Shown here piece after piece: positions 31,061-41,264 of a stretch of DNA of 64,000 nucleotides (positions within the stretch are counted from its first letter, which is position 1; the number at the start of each line of letters is the position of its first letter). The notes beneath the pieces are model-generated. The model saw nothing but the letters and a program-made list of their open reading frames with translations. It did no database searches and was not told the DNA's origin. A program made the translations under genes and the position numbers. The stretch comes from Deinandra increscens subsp. villosa (lineage: Eukaryota > Streptophyta > Magnoliopsida > Asterales > Asteraceae), in contig JBCNJP010000003.1 in the NCBI GenBank assembly GCA_039602395.1, forward strand, positions 29,209,081 to 29,273,080, written 5' to 3'.

Positions 31061-33350
31061 AAGTTGATGATTGCTAGTTGTTTCAGAAGGTGACACATCT
31101 TCTAGTAGTTCTACAATTCTCCCACTGTTCTCTTGAGCTATAAAATTCTTTTCAAAGAATTCAGCATATCGAGCAACACGAACAGTGTTTTCGGAGGGAT
31201 TATAGAAGTAGTAACCCATTGTTTCCTTTGGGTATCCCACGAAGATGCACTTAGCAGTCCTGGGTTGTAATTTGTCAGGCGTATCACGCTTCACAAGTGC
31301 CTCACATCCCCAGACTCTTAAGTAAGACAACACAGGGACTTCTCCATGCCATAATTGATATGGTGTCTTTTCAACCTTCTTGGTTGGAACCATATTTAGA
31401 ACGCGTACAGCGGTTTCTAGAGCAAAATCCCAAAATGATAATGGGAGAGTTGTAAGGTTCATCATCGACCTCACCATCTCTAGTAAGGTACGATTCCTCC
31501 TCTCAGACACGCCATTATGCTGAGGTGTATAGGGAGGAGTAAGCTGTTGGACAATTCCACACGCTTTAAGATAATCCCTAAACTCTTGGCTTAAGTATTC
31601 TCCACCACGATCCGATCGAAGGATCTTGATGGTCTTACCGAGTTGATTTTCAACTTCGTTTTTAAACTCTTTGAATGTTTCAAATACCTCATGTTTATGT
31701 TTAAGCAAGTAAACATAACCATAACGGCTGAAATCATCCGTGAAAGTTACGAAGTAGCTAGCACCTTTTCTTGACACATGTCTAAATGGGCCACATACAT
31801 CAGTATGGATGAGTCCAAGTAGCTCTTTTGCCCTTTGCGGCTTGTTCGGAAAGGGTTTTCTTGTCATCTTTCCTGAGATACAGGAAACACATTGGTCAAA
31901 TGATTCATCATTTGATTGTAAGATCCCTTCACGTTGAAGTCTTTCAATGCTATTTTTGCCAACATGGGCAAGACGACAGTGCCAAAGATAGGTAGAGTCC
32001 AAAACAGTTTTGGCTCGTTTGCTAACTGTGAACATTGAATTATTTGAAACACAACTACGCATATCAATTTCATAAATGCCATCACAAGGAATAGCATCAA
32101 AATAATGAACATTATTTTTAGAAACTGAAATACTGATATCATTAAAAACATTAATGTATCCTTGGTTTTTCAACAAAGAAACTGAAATAACACCTCTAGT
32201 GATAGAAGGTGCATAATGACAATTGTCTAATACAATACATAACCCAGAAGGCAGAATTAAATGAAATTCTCCTATAGCTTCCACAGCTGCTGGCAAACCA
32301 TTTCCAACGAACAGCTGCAAAGCTCCAGGCTTCAGTTTCCTCCTCTTTCTAAGACCCTGTAACGAATTACAGATGTGAGTTCCACAGCCGGTGTCATACA
32401 CCCATGAATCACTCTTAGAAAAGGAAAATAATTCAATTGTGAAGATACCTGAAGTACTAGTCCCACTAGTATTCTTTCTCTTCTTCATCAACTCAGCTAG
32501 GTAGGTAGGACAGTTCCTCTTCCAGTGTCCGACTTCACCACAATGGTGACAGATCTGGTCCTTAGCCTGATGCTCTATAGGGGCCGGAGGGGTTTGCTTG
32601 GCTTTAGGGATATGGGCAACAGCCTTGCCTTTACCCTTGCCATCAATCTTGCCCTTCCCCTTATTCGGTCGTTTAGCCTTTTGGATCTTACCCCCTTTGA
32701 TCATAAGAACTTGGGGTGTTTCAGTGGCCTTTTTAGGAATCGTTTTTTCATACTCGACAAGCATAGCATGAAGCTCAGGTATAGTCTTAGTCATACTATG
32801 CATGTTATAGTTGCGCACAAAACCCTCAAAATCCTTCGTAAGCGATTTGAGGATCATGCCAACTGCAACAGCACGATTATACCCATAATTGAGCGATTCC
32901 AATTTGTCAAAGTAGCTCTTCATCTTGAGCACATGACTACTGACCGATTTACCAGTTTCAAGCTTCAAGTCGTGGAGTTCCACAACTAGGTCGAACAATT
33001 CGACACCAGCTTGTTTTTCATACATCTTTTTCAGCTCTTTGATCATATCACAAGGTGTATGAAATTCGTATTGCTTCTGAAGATCGGGAGCCATACTCGA
33101 GATCATCATACAAGCAACCTCATCGTATCTGCTGTACTCTGCGTTGTAGAACGCTTTCTCTTGCTCAGAAGCATCAGCAAGCTGGCTCGGTCGGCCAATG
33201 ATGTTCAAGGACATCGGTCCTCCGTTCAACTCTAAGGACAATCCTCAGTTGACGGTACCAGTCATTGAAGTTAGATCCATTCAGCTTTTCTCTTTCAAAC
33301 ATTTGACGAAAAGCATGACCAACATTGTTTTGAGGTGGGTTTGTTGCCAT
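31061..33350 (-). pseudogene. Gag - protease - integrase of Copia element N (frameshift in early gag)
   Basis: The likely start is MATNPPQNNVGHAFRQMFER at 33350, running to NDWYRQLRIVLRVE. A one-base shift near 33200 moves into the long frame from PSQLADASEQEKAFYNAEYS. Domains in order: gag (SSHVLKMKSYFDKLESL), CCHC knuckle CHHCGEVGHWKRNC, protease VYDTGCGTHIC, pre-integrase HCRLAHVGKNSIERL, and integrase with HTDVCGPF, RSDRGGEY and NGVSERRN supplying the D-D-E triad. It closes with the Copia signature WGCEALVKR...CIFVGYPKETMGYYFY. Only the one early shift prevents a complete reading; an assembly error is possible. Confidence 0.85.
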
Positions 33351-34989
33351 CTACAAAACAGATTAAGTTCAAAAATCAGTATTTTCGATAATCTTTTCCT
33401 TAATAAATTTAATTACCCAATGTTTAAACATTTTAAACAATTAAGCTTTATTAAGGCTAGGATCCAATTGACATGCCATCATTTCATCAGTTGATCTGCT
33501 AGAAATGATGCATTCAAATGGTAAGTGACGATCACTAATTGTATTCCAAATACAATTCCTAGGTTTTATGGGACCTACAACTTGCACCAAGTGATTTGTA
33601 GTCATGTTTCATCCCATCTTTTGCCACGGGCTAAGGGTCTCACCGCCTAGCTCGTTTTAAGTCGTCCAGCCAAGAACTCACAAATTTTCCACCATTGTGT
33701 ACCAATGAGTGGGAATTTGCCATGCAAATGCCATTTTACCATTGTGTACCAATGAGTAAGATGACATCCACAAGTGTCCTTTACAAGGTGGATGGCAAAG
33801 ACTTAAGTTTGGTTTGGGTCAAAACAATTTTGATGCGTGATCAAAAAAGTTATGTGTGAAGATTCATGCACATCTTCATCATATAATGTGTTTATAAAAT
33901 TCTTAGTTTGTCATCCAAGTCAAAAGAGCTCGGTAGCTCCATTTGCAACACACAAAGAAGCGTAGGGGTGAGGTTTGCAACTTTTGCAATTAAAAACCTA
34001 CCACTTTAGGGAAGCAGAGCGACCCGACTTATACCTCTCTTAGAGTGTGTTCAAATGGGTGAGCCGGTGTTTCTTTTGACTTTTAGGACACAAATTTTAT
34101 TTTATAAACAAAATCATATTTCAATAGATTATTTAGGCAAATTTCGATTTTCATAAAACAAATTTGCAATAAACCTTTTATTATGTCACAATTATCAGAT
34201 AATCACATAATCATAGGGTTTCTAATTATCACATATAATTTTAATTTAATTCTCTTTCATTTAAGTAATAACCATGAACGATTTGCATGAAACATCATGG
34301 TTTTTACTTCTTTTTAACATTTTAAAGTTTAAAGGTACAACATGTTGTTCATAACAATTATCTAATAATTAATAAAAACTTGGATTTAAAATTTTTAGAT
34401 CACAAAAATCAAATTTTTAGAGCTAAAAATTAGGGTTTCCGATTCGTCAAGAGGTTTTCGATCCATAATTAGAGTTTACGATCGGAAAGCAGGGGTTTCC
34501 GATCGAAACAGGGTTTTCGAGTGGGTCGGAAAAGCCTTTCCGATCGGAACCTTTCCGATCGGACACTTTTCGATCGGGTCGAAAAGCCTTTCCGATCGGA
34601 ACCTTTCCGATCGGGCACTTTTCGAATGGGTACTTTTCGATCAGTTCGTAAACCCTTTACGATTTGGATCGAGAAGTAGGGTTTCCGGTCGGAAAACAAG
34701 GGTCTCCGCACCGGAATAGGTTTTCCGATCGGAAATCAAGGGTTTCCGATCCGGAATAAGGCTTTCCGATCGGAAAACAAGGGTTTCCGATCGGGTCGAG
34801 AAGTGGTTTTTCGATCAGGGACTTTTCGATCGGATCGAAAAGTCCTATTCCATCGAATTTTTTCGTTTTTACCAATTGCGAAACCTTTTCCAATTGTAAA
34901 ACACGATTTTTAAATGAATCGAAAAGCTAGAATCTTGTTTTGGTTACCCCCCTTCCAAGTTTTATTCCCGGTAATTAATTAAAATCATA
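33351..34989 (-). other. Long 5' leader of element N with GATCGGAA word array
   Basis: About 1.6 kb of leader between primer site and gag. At 34436-34860 the palindromic word TTCCGATCGGAA and its fragments occur about fourteen times, separated by AAGGGT or TTTTCGA-type spacers. At 33690-33750 a 20-bp word beginning ACCATTGTGTACCAATGAGT occurs twice. ORFs read through the array simply follow its periodicity and are not believed. Confidence 0.75.
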
Positions 34990-34994
34990 GGTGG

Positions 34995-35006
34995 CTCGTG
35001 ATACCA
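34995..35006 (-). other. Primer binding site of element N
   Basis: The sense strand reads TGGTATCACGAG one base after the LTR. It resembles the initiator-tRNA-Met primer site with a small change (CACGAG instead of CAGAGC). Confidence 0.65.
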
Positions 35007-35007
35007 C

Positions 35008-35659
35008 TGTTGGGTTATATAACTTTTATCAAAACACGAGTACGCAGCGGAAAGAATCCTATGAATTAATCTAATTAACCGGTATTAGAATGTGTACCTT
35101 TTTGGCTCGGCAAGACTTGATCTCTTGGAGATTTGAAGTAAATCCCTCTACGATCGCACACACGACACACCAATGCTATGTGCTAGCAATGATCACGAAC
35201 TTCTCTCGATGTAGGCTTGGTCGAACCACACAAGAATCGAAACCTCCCTTGGGTTTTTCTTGTTGCCGAATTCGAGAGGAAGGAGAGAGAAATTTAGGGT
35301 TTTTCTTTATCTCATAAAGCAGCAACTAATCCTTAAACCCAGAGGGTCTATTTATAGGATTAGAATACTTGATAAACAAGTAAAAGGATAGGCATAGGAG
35401 CCCTAGTCGAAATCCACTAGAGGCCCTATCTAAAGCCTTCTCTCAATTGTAATCCAATTACAACTCTCTCTCTTAATTACAACTAACACCCCTGTTAACA
35501 ATTAACTTGTCAGTTTTTAACGAAACCTCGTTAAATATTCGTGATAAATATTAATTAACTATTAATTAATATTAATACATTTGGTGTCGAGACGTGTGAC
35601 CCCGTAGGCTTAAATAATATCCGGACATACGCTTACTATTACATGATCATATCCCTACA
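35008..35659 (-). repeat. 5' LTR of element N
   Basis: Begins TGTTGGGTTATATAAC and ends ATCCCTACA, followed by the CAAAC target duplication. Confidence 0.9.
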
Positions 35660-36173
35660 CAAACGAGCTCCCCTGGACGTTAGTCGGGGGTAATTCTGGG
35701 GCTTGTTGTCACGAACGTCGTGTTAAAAATTGAGCTTCTAACTCCAAACGAGTCAAAAGTTACGTCCGTTTCCGTGAAAGTGTGAAATAGTGACTTTTTG
35801 CCTTAAACCAACCCTGTTTACGATTGTAATCCCTGTTTACGATCGTAATCACCTGTTTACGATCGTAGTCACCTTCAGTCATAAACACCAGTCATAAACT
35901 CAGAATCGGAATCTCAATCATAAACTCAATCATAAACACCGATAGTAAACTCCGATAGTAAACTCCGATAGTAAACTCCGATAGTAAACTCCGATAGTAA
36001 ACTCCGATAGTAAACCTTCAAACCTTCAAATCTTCAAATCTTTAAATCTTCAAATCTTCAAATCTTCAAATCTTCAAATCTTTAAATCTTCAAATCTTCA
36101 ATTTTTTTTTTGAAAAAAGCTTGAATCCAATACCGTGAGAACCTCGGATCTGTGATTCTTGGCTCTGATACCA
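35660..36173 (-). repeat. 5' leader of element M with tandem arrays and primer site
   Basis: Three tandem families sit in about 290 bp: CCTGTTTACGATCGTAATCA-type units (35812-35875, three copies), six exact or near-exact 13-bp CCGATAGTAAACT units (35939-36016) and about ten 8-bp CTTCAAAT units (about 36016-36098). The complement of the initiator-tRNA-Met primer site, CTCTGATACCAG, lies at 36163-36174 just before the LTR. Confidence 0.85.
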
Positions 36174-36175
36174 GT

Positions 36176-36600
36176 TGTTGGTCCGGAAAATCTACCAAAA
36201 CACGATATTGATATCACCAACGAGTGCGGAATCCTCGTTTATGATTGATTCAAGATAGAGAAGAGAAGAAACCCGAAGAATACGATGATTAAACAAATAA
36301 AAACTTGAACTTTGCACACAAGTAAACTTGTCGGGTACAAAACCGTAATCGTAAACCCTCTTCTCTCTCTAGAAATCGTAATCAAGCCCCCTTTGAATAG
36401 TAAACTCATGGGGTTTATATAGCCATCCCATAAGTTTACTATTGGGCTCTTAAACCCTAATCATAAACCCAAGCCCATGCCCATATCCAATAGTAAACTA
36501 GCCTAAATATAATAATAAAACTAGCCTACTAATCTAATGAAACCCACTAAGCTCAGCCCAAACTATTTAATATTACAAGCCTCATAATCTAGCCTCTACA
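36176..36600 (-). repeat. 5' LTR of element M (LTR3)
   Basis: A 425-bp LTR from TGTTGGTCCGG to CTCTACA, with about four differences from LTR1. The AATTT duplication follows. Confidence 0.88.
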
Positions 36601-36605
36601 AATTT

Positions 36606-37363
36606 CATTAAGCACTAAACAATTATTCATGCATCCATCCATCACATGACATAGTTTTTAGAAACACATTGGTAAAATAAAGATGTAATATCCATTACAA
36701 AATTTAAAATCCAACCATAAGGTATCTCAGTATTTGAAAACATTCAAAATAAAATGAACACCCAGTCAAATTTATTTCAAAGTAACAAAATAGAAGAAAA
36801 TGAGATTGTCCCTGAAGAGTAGCCACTTGCCCGGTCAGGTCCTCGACCAGGTGTTCTAACACAGCAATCCTTGCTAAGGCAGTCTGTAGCATGTTGGCTA
36901 AATTGGTCGTGTTGGGTCTTGCCTCCAAGGTATCCACTCTATCCTCGAGTTTAATCACCCCATGGGCTAAGTTGTTGTGTGTTGTGGTTGTCACCTCGAG
37001 ATCACCCCTTGTTCCTTGAGTTTCAGTTTGTGTTCTTCGTCCTTCGGTTCGCAGTGATCTAACTTCACTACGCAACTCGTCTATCACTGCCATCATTGCA
37101 GCAGTGATCTGTGGGTGGCAGAAGGGAAGATCGGGTAGTCTACCCTCGTCCGTGGGGACTCCAAATTTGCCTATAAGACTGGCCACCATGGGCCTAAACC
37201 ACCGCCAATCGTACGCGTTGTCTGGGTCTCGAAAGTAATGTGACTCTGCCTCATAATCCCCTTGAGTATAGTCAAGGCGTTGCCTCCTACGGGTCGGTTG
37301 ACGTGACGAGGATCCTTGTTCGTTCATGGGTGCCTTTCCACGTGTATGATCGGATGGTGACAT
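36606..37363 (-). pseudogene. 5' gag-region ORF of gypsy element W
   Basis: Minus-strand frame from MSPSDHTRGKAPMNEQGSSS through FGVPTDEGRLPDLPFCHPQI, with a heptad-rich segment (LRSEVRSLRTEGRR and VIKLEDRVDTLEAR) ending near 36780 in ATLQGQSH. It lies between the W primer site and the gag resuming at 22590, so it is the N-terminal gag part, probably a coiled-coil assembly region. The final 20 codons look like random read-through. Whether an intron joins it to the remaining gag cannot be told because M sits in between. Confidence 0.65.
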
Positions 37364-37522
37364 ATTGCCTGAACCCAGACAGACACAAAGAAAAGATAAC
37401 CTAATGTGAGCAATCGATTTTTGGCACGCGAAAAGAAAATGTTTTGGGAATTGTTGTAACTAATGTTCAAAAAAACAGTTACAGTTTAGAATTTCTGAAA
37501 ATTATAGTTCTCTGCAACCAAG

Positions 37523-37536
37523 GGCTCTGATACCAA
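37523..37536 (-). other. Primer binding site of gypsy element W
   Basis: The sense strand carries TTGGTATCAGAGCC, complementary to initiator tRNA-Met, two bases from the LTR end at 37539. Confidence 0.75.
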
Positions 37537-39080
37537 TGTGTCACACCCCTAATTTCCACTAACGGAGTTTTACCGTGTGGGGTATGAACGAGACCAGGAC
37601 CCGAGTCATTAGTTACATCAAACATAAGTTAAGGGTTCGAAATGTAAATATATTTCCAAACGGGAAATATCAAACCAGAGTTTAAAAAAAATCCAGCGGA
37701 AGCATATTAAAGTAATGTCGCGCAAAACAAGCGCCCGATAAGTAAATAAAGTTCAAGTATAGGGTTTTAAAAACGAGTTCCCAAAAATAAAGTTTAACCA
37801 GCGTATGTGCCCAAAATCCGATTCTCCTTAGCGTCCTGCAAAGCATGCATAAGAGCAAGTGTCAACTAATGTTGGCGAGTTCACATAAGCACATAAGAAC
37901 ATAAGTATAACTAGTATAGTTATGTAGTACGAATACAACAGTTTTTATTCGTATGTAAGCATGTATATTAACAGTACAATCCATATCGTAGGTAGCGAGC
38001 CTAAGTTCATGTCACTAAAACGTTCGCAACCGAAGCTGACCAATTAGTTGTAGGAATAATCCTTACGTGGTTTGCCTTCCCCGTGTCTACTCGATCACGG
38101 TAAGTTTAGGCTGACATTGTCCTCAGTCCGACCGCCAGTCGGGTGGTGCATCTCGTGCCCGCTGAGTGGGGTTTGTCAGACCCCAGTAGTACTACCCAAT
38201 ATCCCTTCGCTATAAACTATTAACGGTTCGATAAGTAAGGACTTTCAAAGATAAACATTTTACGTGAACATGTGATATATGTTTGATTTCTACTTTAATC
38301 ATACATAAACGTTGTCGTGTTATCACCCTAACCCGGGTGTAACGTGTTTGTGTGTGTTATCGTCCAAAACCGGACGTAACGTAAAGGTTGTGAAACTCAC
38401 CTTAGGGTGCGCTGCTACAATTTAGTAAGACTCCGAGTCTTGCGTAACTACCAAGCACCTATCGATTTTACATACGTAAGTGTGCGTCCGCACATGAGTA
38501 ACATAGCCTAGACGACGATTCATTGACAAGTAAATCCATACGTGACTTAGGTGATATGTTTCAAAACGGGATAAAGATCGTTTTGTTCGAAAGTAGTCAT
38601 AGATGACATTTAATCGAGGACACAAAGATTTGCAAAAGAAATCAATGTGCGTATGTTATTCCAAATACTAAATGTAGAGATTATCGGGCAAATATATATT
38701 TATTCGTAAATATAAATATTGAGGCGTAGTCACAAGGGGTGAAAAATAAAACGTCCACTATATATTTATAGATATATGTACGTTGTCAATATTTCAAGAG
38801 TTTAAAGAAATTCTTTAAAACGTTCGCGTGACAATAGATCAATTATATATATATATATATATATATTTCTATGTTTAAAACAATTTATATTAATATAAAC
38901 GAAGTTTTTAATTCTTTTAGGTAATAAGGTTTCCATAAAATAAAATAAAAATCCAACGAGTATCCTAACGGAGTCTATTGAAACTTCACGGGTCGAGATT
39001 TAATAGTCGTGTACTAGAATTTTTAGGTTTTGAATTGAGAAAAACTTGAATTCTCAAAAAAAGAAATAAAACAGCAACAA

Positions 39081-39155
39081 TGGTGCTCACGGGACTTGAA
39101 CCCGTGACCTCAAGGGTAAGATTAGACGCCCTGACCATAGGGCTAGACTCCTGTT
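39081..39155 (-). other. tRNA-like segment in the LTR of W (first)
   Basis: On the minus strand: an A-box-like TAGCCCTATGG in a 4-bp D-stem (GCCC/GGGC), 32 nt to a perfect B-box-like GGTTCAAGTCC inside a 7-bp T-stem (TCACGGG/CCCGTGA), then an acceptor-like GAGCACCA. The 5' acceptor strand does not pair and the anticodon stem is imperfect, so it is not a functional tRNA, but the Pol III promoter boxes look intact. Confidence 0.55.
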
Positions 39156-39242
39156 TCGTTAACAGATCGCATCACAACTTTTTTCGCTATACAGCGAAAT
39201 GTAGGCTGAATAGGTTCATGAAATAAATCAGGAAAAAGAAAT

Positions 39243-39320
39243 GGGTTTGCCGGGGTTCGAACTAGAGACCTCTCAGTCTCCACCCGACGCGCAAACCAGC
39301 TGCGCTACAGGTCGTTTAGT
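39243..39320 (-). other. tRNA-like segment in the LTR of W (second)
   Basis: The minus strand has TAGCGCAGCTGG (full A-box match) within a perfect GCGC/GCGC D-stem, and AGTTCGAACCC (B-box-like) 32 nt downstream. The T-stem is poorly paired. It lies about 90 bp from, and in the same orientation as, the first tRNA-like segment. Confidence 0.5.
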
Positions 39321-40612
39321 GTTATGAACCAGTTGCCTAAGTATTTAACCAATCCCGTTCGGTCATCATCTTCTTTAACATAACTCCGGTGGCCGGAGTT
39401 TTGTTCCGGTCACCGGAAAATCGCGAAACTAGTAACAATGTGGAGGTAACCGTGCGATTACCATGGAGGAACAATTACCTTGTATCGGGGATGAGGAACG
39501 AGGGCTTTGTGAAGCTGAAACGAAACCGAAACTCGAACGCGACAATCCCGAACACTCGATCTCGACTCCGATTATGCACCCGCTTGCTCTCGGTTGTTCA
39601 ACAGGGAACCACGATCGAAGTTTGGTGGTTGTAAAACTGCCACACGAAGATGGTGGTCGGATTTTCTTTTTCCCGGAGGCCCGTCGTAGTAAAAAAAAAG
39701 CAGAGTGTTTCAAATGTCTTTTGGTTTAGTGTTGCTAAGGTATGAGAGTGATTGCATTTGATTACTAGTAATGATCATGAAGCCTTTGGTTTCATAAGTT
39801 GATGGTTGGCCGATTAAAGGGTTTGTGAAATTGAAGTCGAGTTATGTGGTAGTCGGTTACAGAACAAGTATGGTCGCCGGCTACTCTCTAAACGTGAGGT
39901 TTTAATGTGATTTCCGAGATTTGGCAAAACTAGTCCTCATCATATTACTTCTTGGGAAAGCAAGTTTTAAGAAATTACATAACAAGTCCCTCTTCGTTTT
40001 GTTTAGTTGGAGAAAGTTTAGAAATATGGCAAGATCAACCCCTCAACTAGAAATTCGTTAACTAACTCTAACGGATTTAACGGATAATACTTTTAACCGA
40101 GAGTATACTCGAGTTTGCTAGGATAAAATTGACGTGTAACATTTATAAAATATAAACTTGATTCGTCACATAAAATTATAAAACACAAACTTATACTTAT
40201 AGAAGTGATTCACATAAAATCATGGATTACCATGTGTAATTTCGACGATGTTTATTCGTAAAACCGTATGTGTATAATGTTAAGTATGTTTATATATACG
40301 TATGTAATGCATAAAATCATAGTTATAATCCACAACTATATGTTTTTAAATTTTCATAAAATTATCACATAGAATTTTAAAATATAATTATCACATAAAA
40401 TGATAAGATATAATTATAAAATATAATTATCACATTAATCCCAAGAATATAATTTATCACAAATTATATATGTATATTAAAATTGGTTAACCGACGTCTA
40501 GACTCATGTGCAGTGCTCGTGTAACTATTCTAGTTAACGTAGGTAACGGACGTTATTGAAATATAACACAAGTTGTTAACGGGGTTAACATGGGAAATTG
40601 TCGGTTGTCACA

Positions 40613-41264
40613 AATCAACATGACTTTTGTGCTTCAATTAGATGAAATTGAAGTGTAGTTCAGTGCGTTATGCTCAATATGATCCCAGATAGTGATTTTT
40701 CTCATACCAAAAATAGAGTTTGATTCTGTATTGTAATTTCATTTCATTTCTGAAAGTTTCAAAAAGATTTTCGGTGTGCTTTAACATAAGTTTGAAAAAT
40801 CAAAAAGATTTTAGGTTTGTTTTGATATAAACTTTCTAAAAGTCAAAAAGATTTTATTTCTGTTTTGTTTTAGATCTGATCAACACATGATACAAATTAA
40901 AGTTTTAAACATATCTTGGAGTCTCCAAGAGACGGTTTGCGCCGAGATTATTTATGATTGAACAGGTTGCTAAGTGAAGGAAATTGTCACAACTTCAAGT
41001 CTTCTGAAGTTGTTGATAAAGAGAGAAACACACTGTGCATCGTCAAAGTATTCAAAGTTCAAACTACCATCAAGTTGAGAGGGAGTTTGTTTGAAAAATA
41101 TGTTCTAATTGGTGAACAGATACTGCACACATCGAGGGGGAGTTTGTTGGTACATAATATGTGCATCGTGTGAAGTATCTGAATAAGACGACGTGAAGAA
41201 CAAGAAAAAGCCAAGCTGCCACACGAACTGGATCCGAACTTGATCAGCGAACTGGCAGTTCGGA
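40613..41264 (+). mobile_element. 3' end of a Copia-type element U: polypurine tract and LTR start
   Basis: A non-coding stretch ends in the polypurine tract TCGAGGGGGAGTT (41132-41144), immediately followed by TGTTGGTACATAATATG, the start of an LTR at 41145. Only 120 bp of the LTR is visible before element V interrupts it at 41265. An upstream near-copy GAGAGGGAGTTTGTTTG at 41075-41092 resembles a second polypurine/LTR boundary. Confidence 0.55.

Larger units (their letters stand above)
27851..35659 (-). mobile_element. Young Copia LTR retrotransposon N (7.8 kb) nested in M
   Basis: LTRs 27851-28503 (653 bp) and 35008-35659 (652 bp), TGTTGGGTTATATAAC to TATCCCTACA, differ by about three substitutions and one indel. 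The 5-bp duplication CAAAC is perfect (27846-27850 and 35660-35664). The primer site next to the right LTR reads TGGTATCACGAGC on the sense strand. Gag, protease, integrase, RT and RNase H are all present in Copia order on the minus strand. Two frameshifts (early gag; a 13-C run between integrase and RT) are the only obvious lesions, and both could be sequencing or slippage errors. LTR similarity indicates N is younger than its host M. Confidence 0.92.
22596..36600 (-). mobile_element. Copia-type, gag-only LTR element M with three LTRs (host of N)
   Basis: LTRs lie at 22596-23020, 23023-23447 and 36176-36600, each 425 bp, from TGTTGGTCC to CTCTACA. The outer pair is flanked by the matching 5-bp duplication AATTT (22591-22595 and 36601-36605). 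The primer site (initiator tRNA-Met complement) is next to 36176 and the polypurine tract next to 23447, so it reads on the minus strand. Excluding N, the internal part carries a gag-like ORF and about 2.3 kb of non-coding sequence but no protease, integrase or RT, so it depends on a partner. The middle LTR is the most divergent of the three. Confidence 0.85.
37539..40612 (-). repeat. 5' LTR of gypsy element W (3.07 kb)
   Basis: Bounded by TGTCACACCCC and GGTTGTCACA, giving the short inverted terminus TGTGACA, next to the primer site on one side and a candidate target site AATCA (40613-40617) on the other. Length suits a Tekay/Del-like chromovirus. It contains two tRNA-like segments (39081-39155 and 39243-39320), an AT microsatellite near 38845-38865, and several CACATAAAATCAT words at 40160-40420. 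No second copy is in the window because the 3' end of W is deleted. The predicted ORFs at 39389-39729 are not supported by any motif. Confidence 0.75.

Noticed and set aside
34469..34893. Arg/Lys/Ser-rich ORFs through the GATCGGAA array
   Set aside because: The periodic residues (SDRKP, IGKP) mirror the DNA word array in the leader of N.
35939..36098. CRISPR-like array
   Set aside because: The units are contiguous 13-bp and 8-bp tandem repeats without spacers, in a plant retrotransposon leader.
39081..39320. Two functional tRNA genes
   Set aside because: Acceptor stems do not pair and anticodon stems are faulty; kept only as tRNA-like segments with Pol III boxes.
39389..39729. Overlapping ORFs of 81-94 codons in the W LTR
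   Set aside because: Lie on both strands of an LTR, have no motif and no expected gene position.
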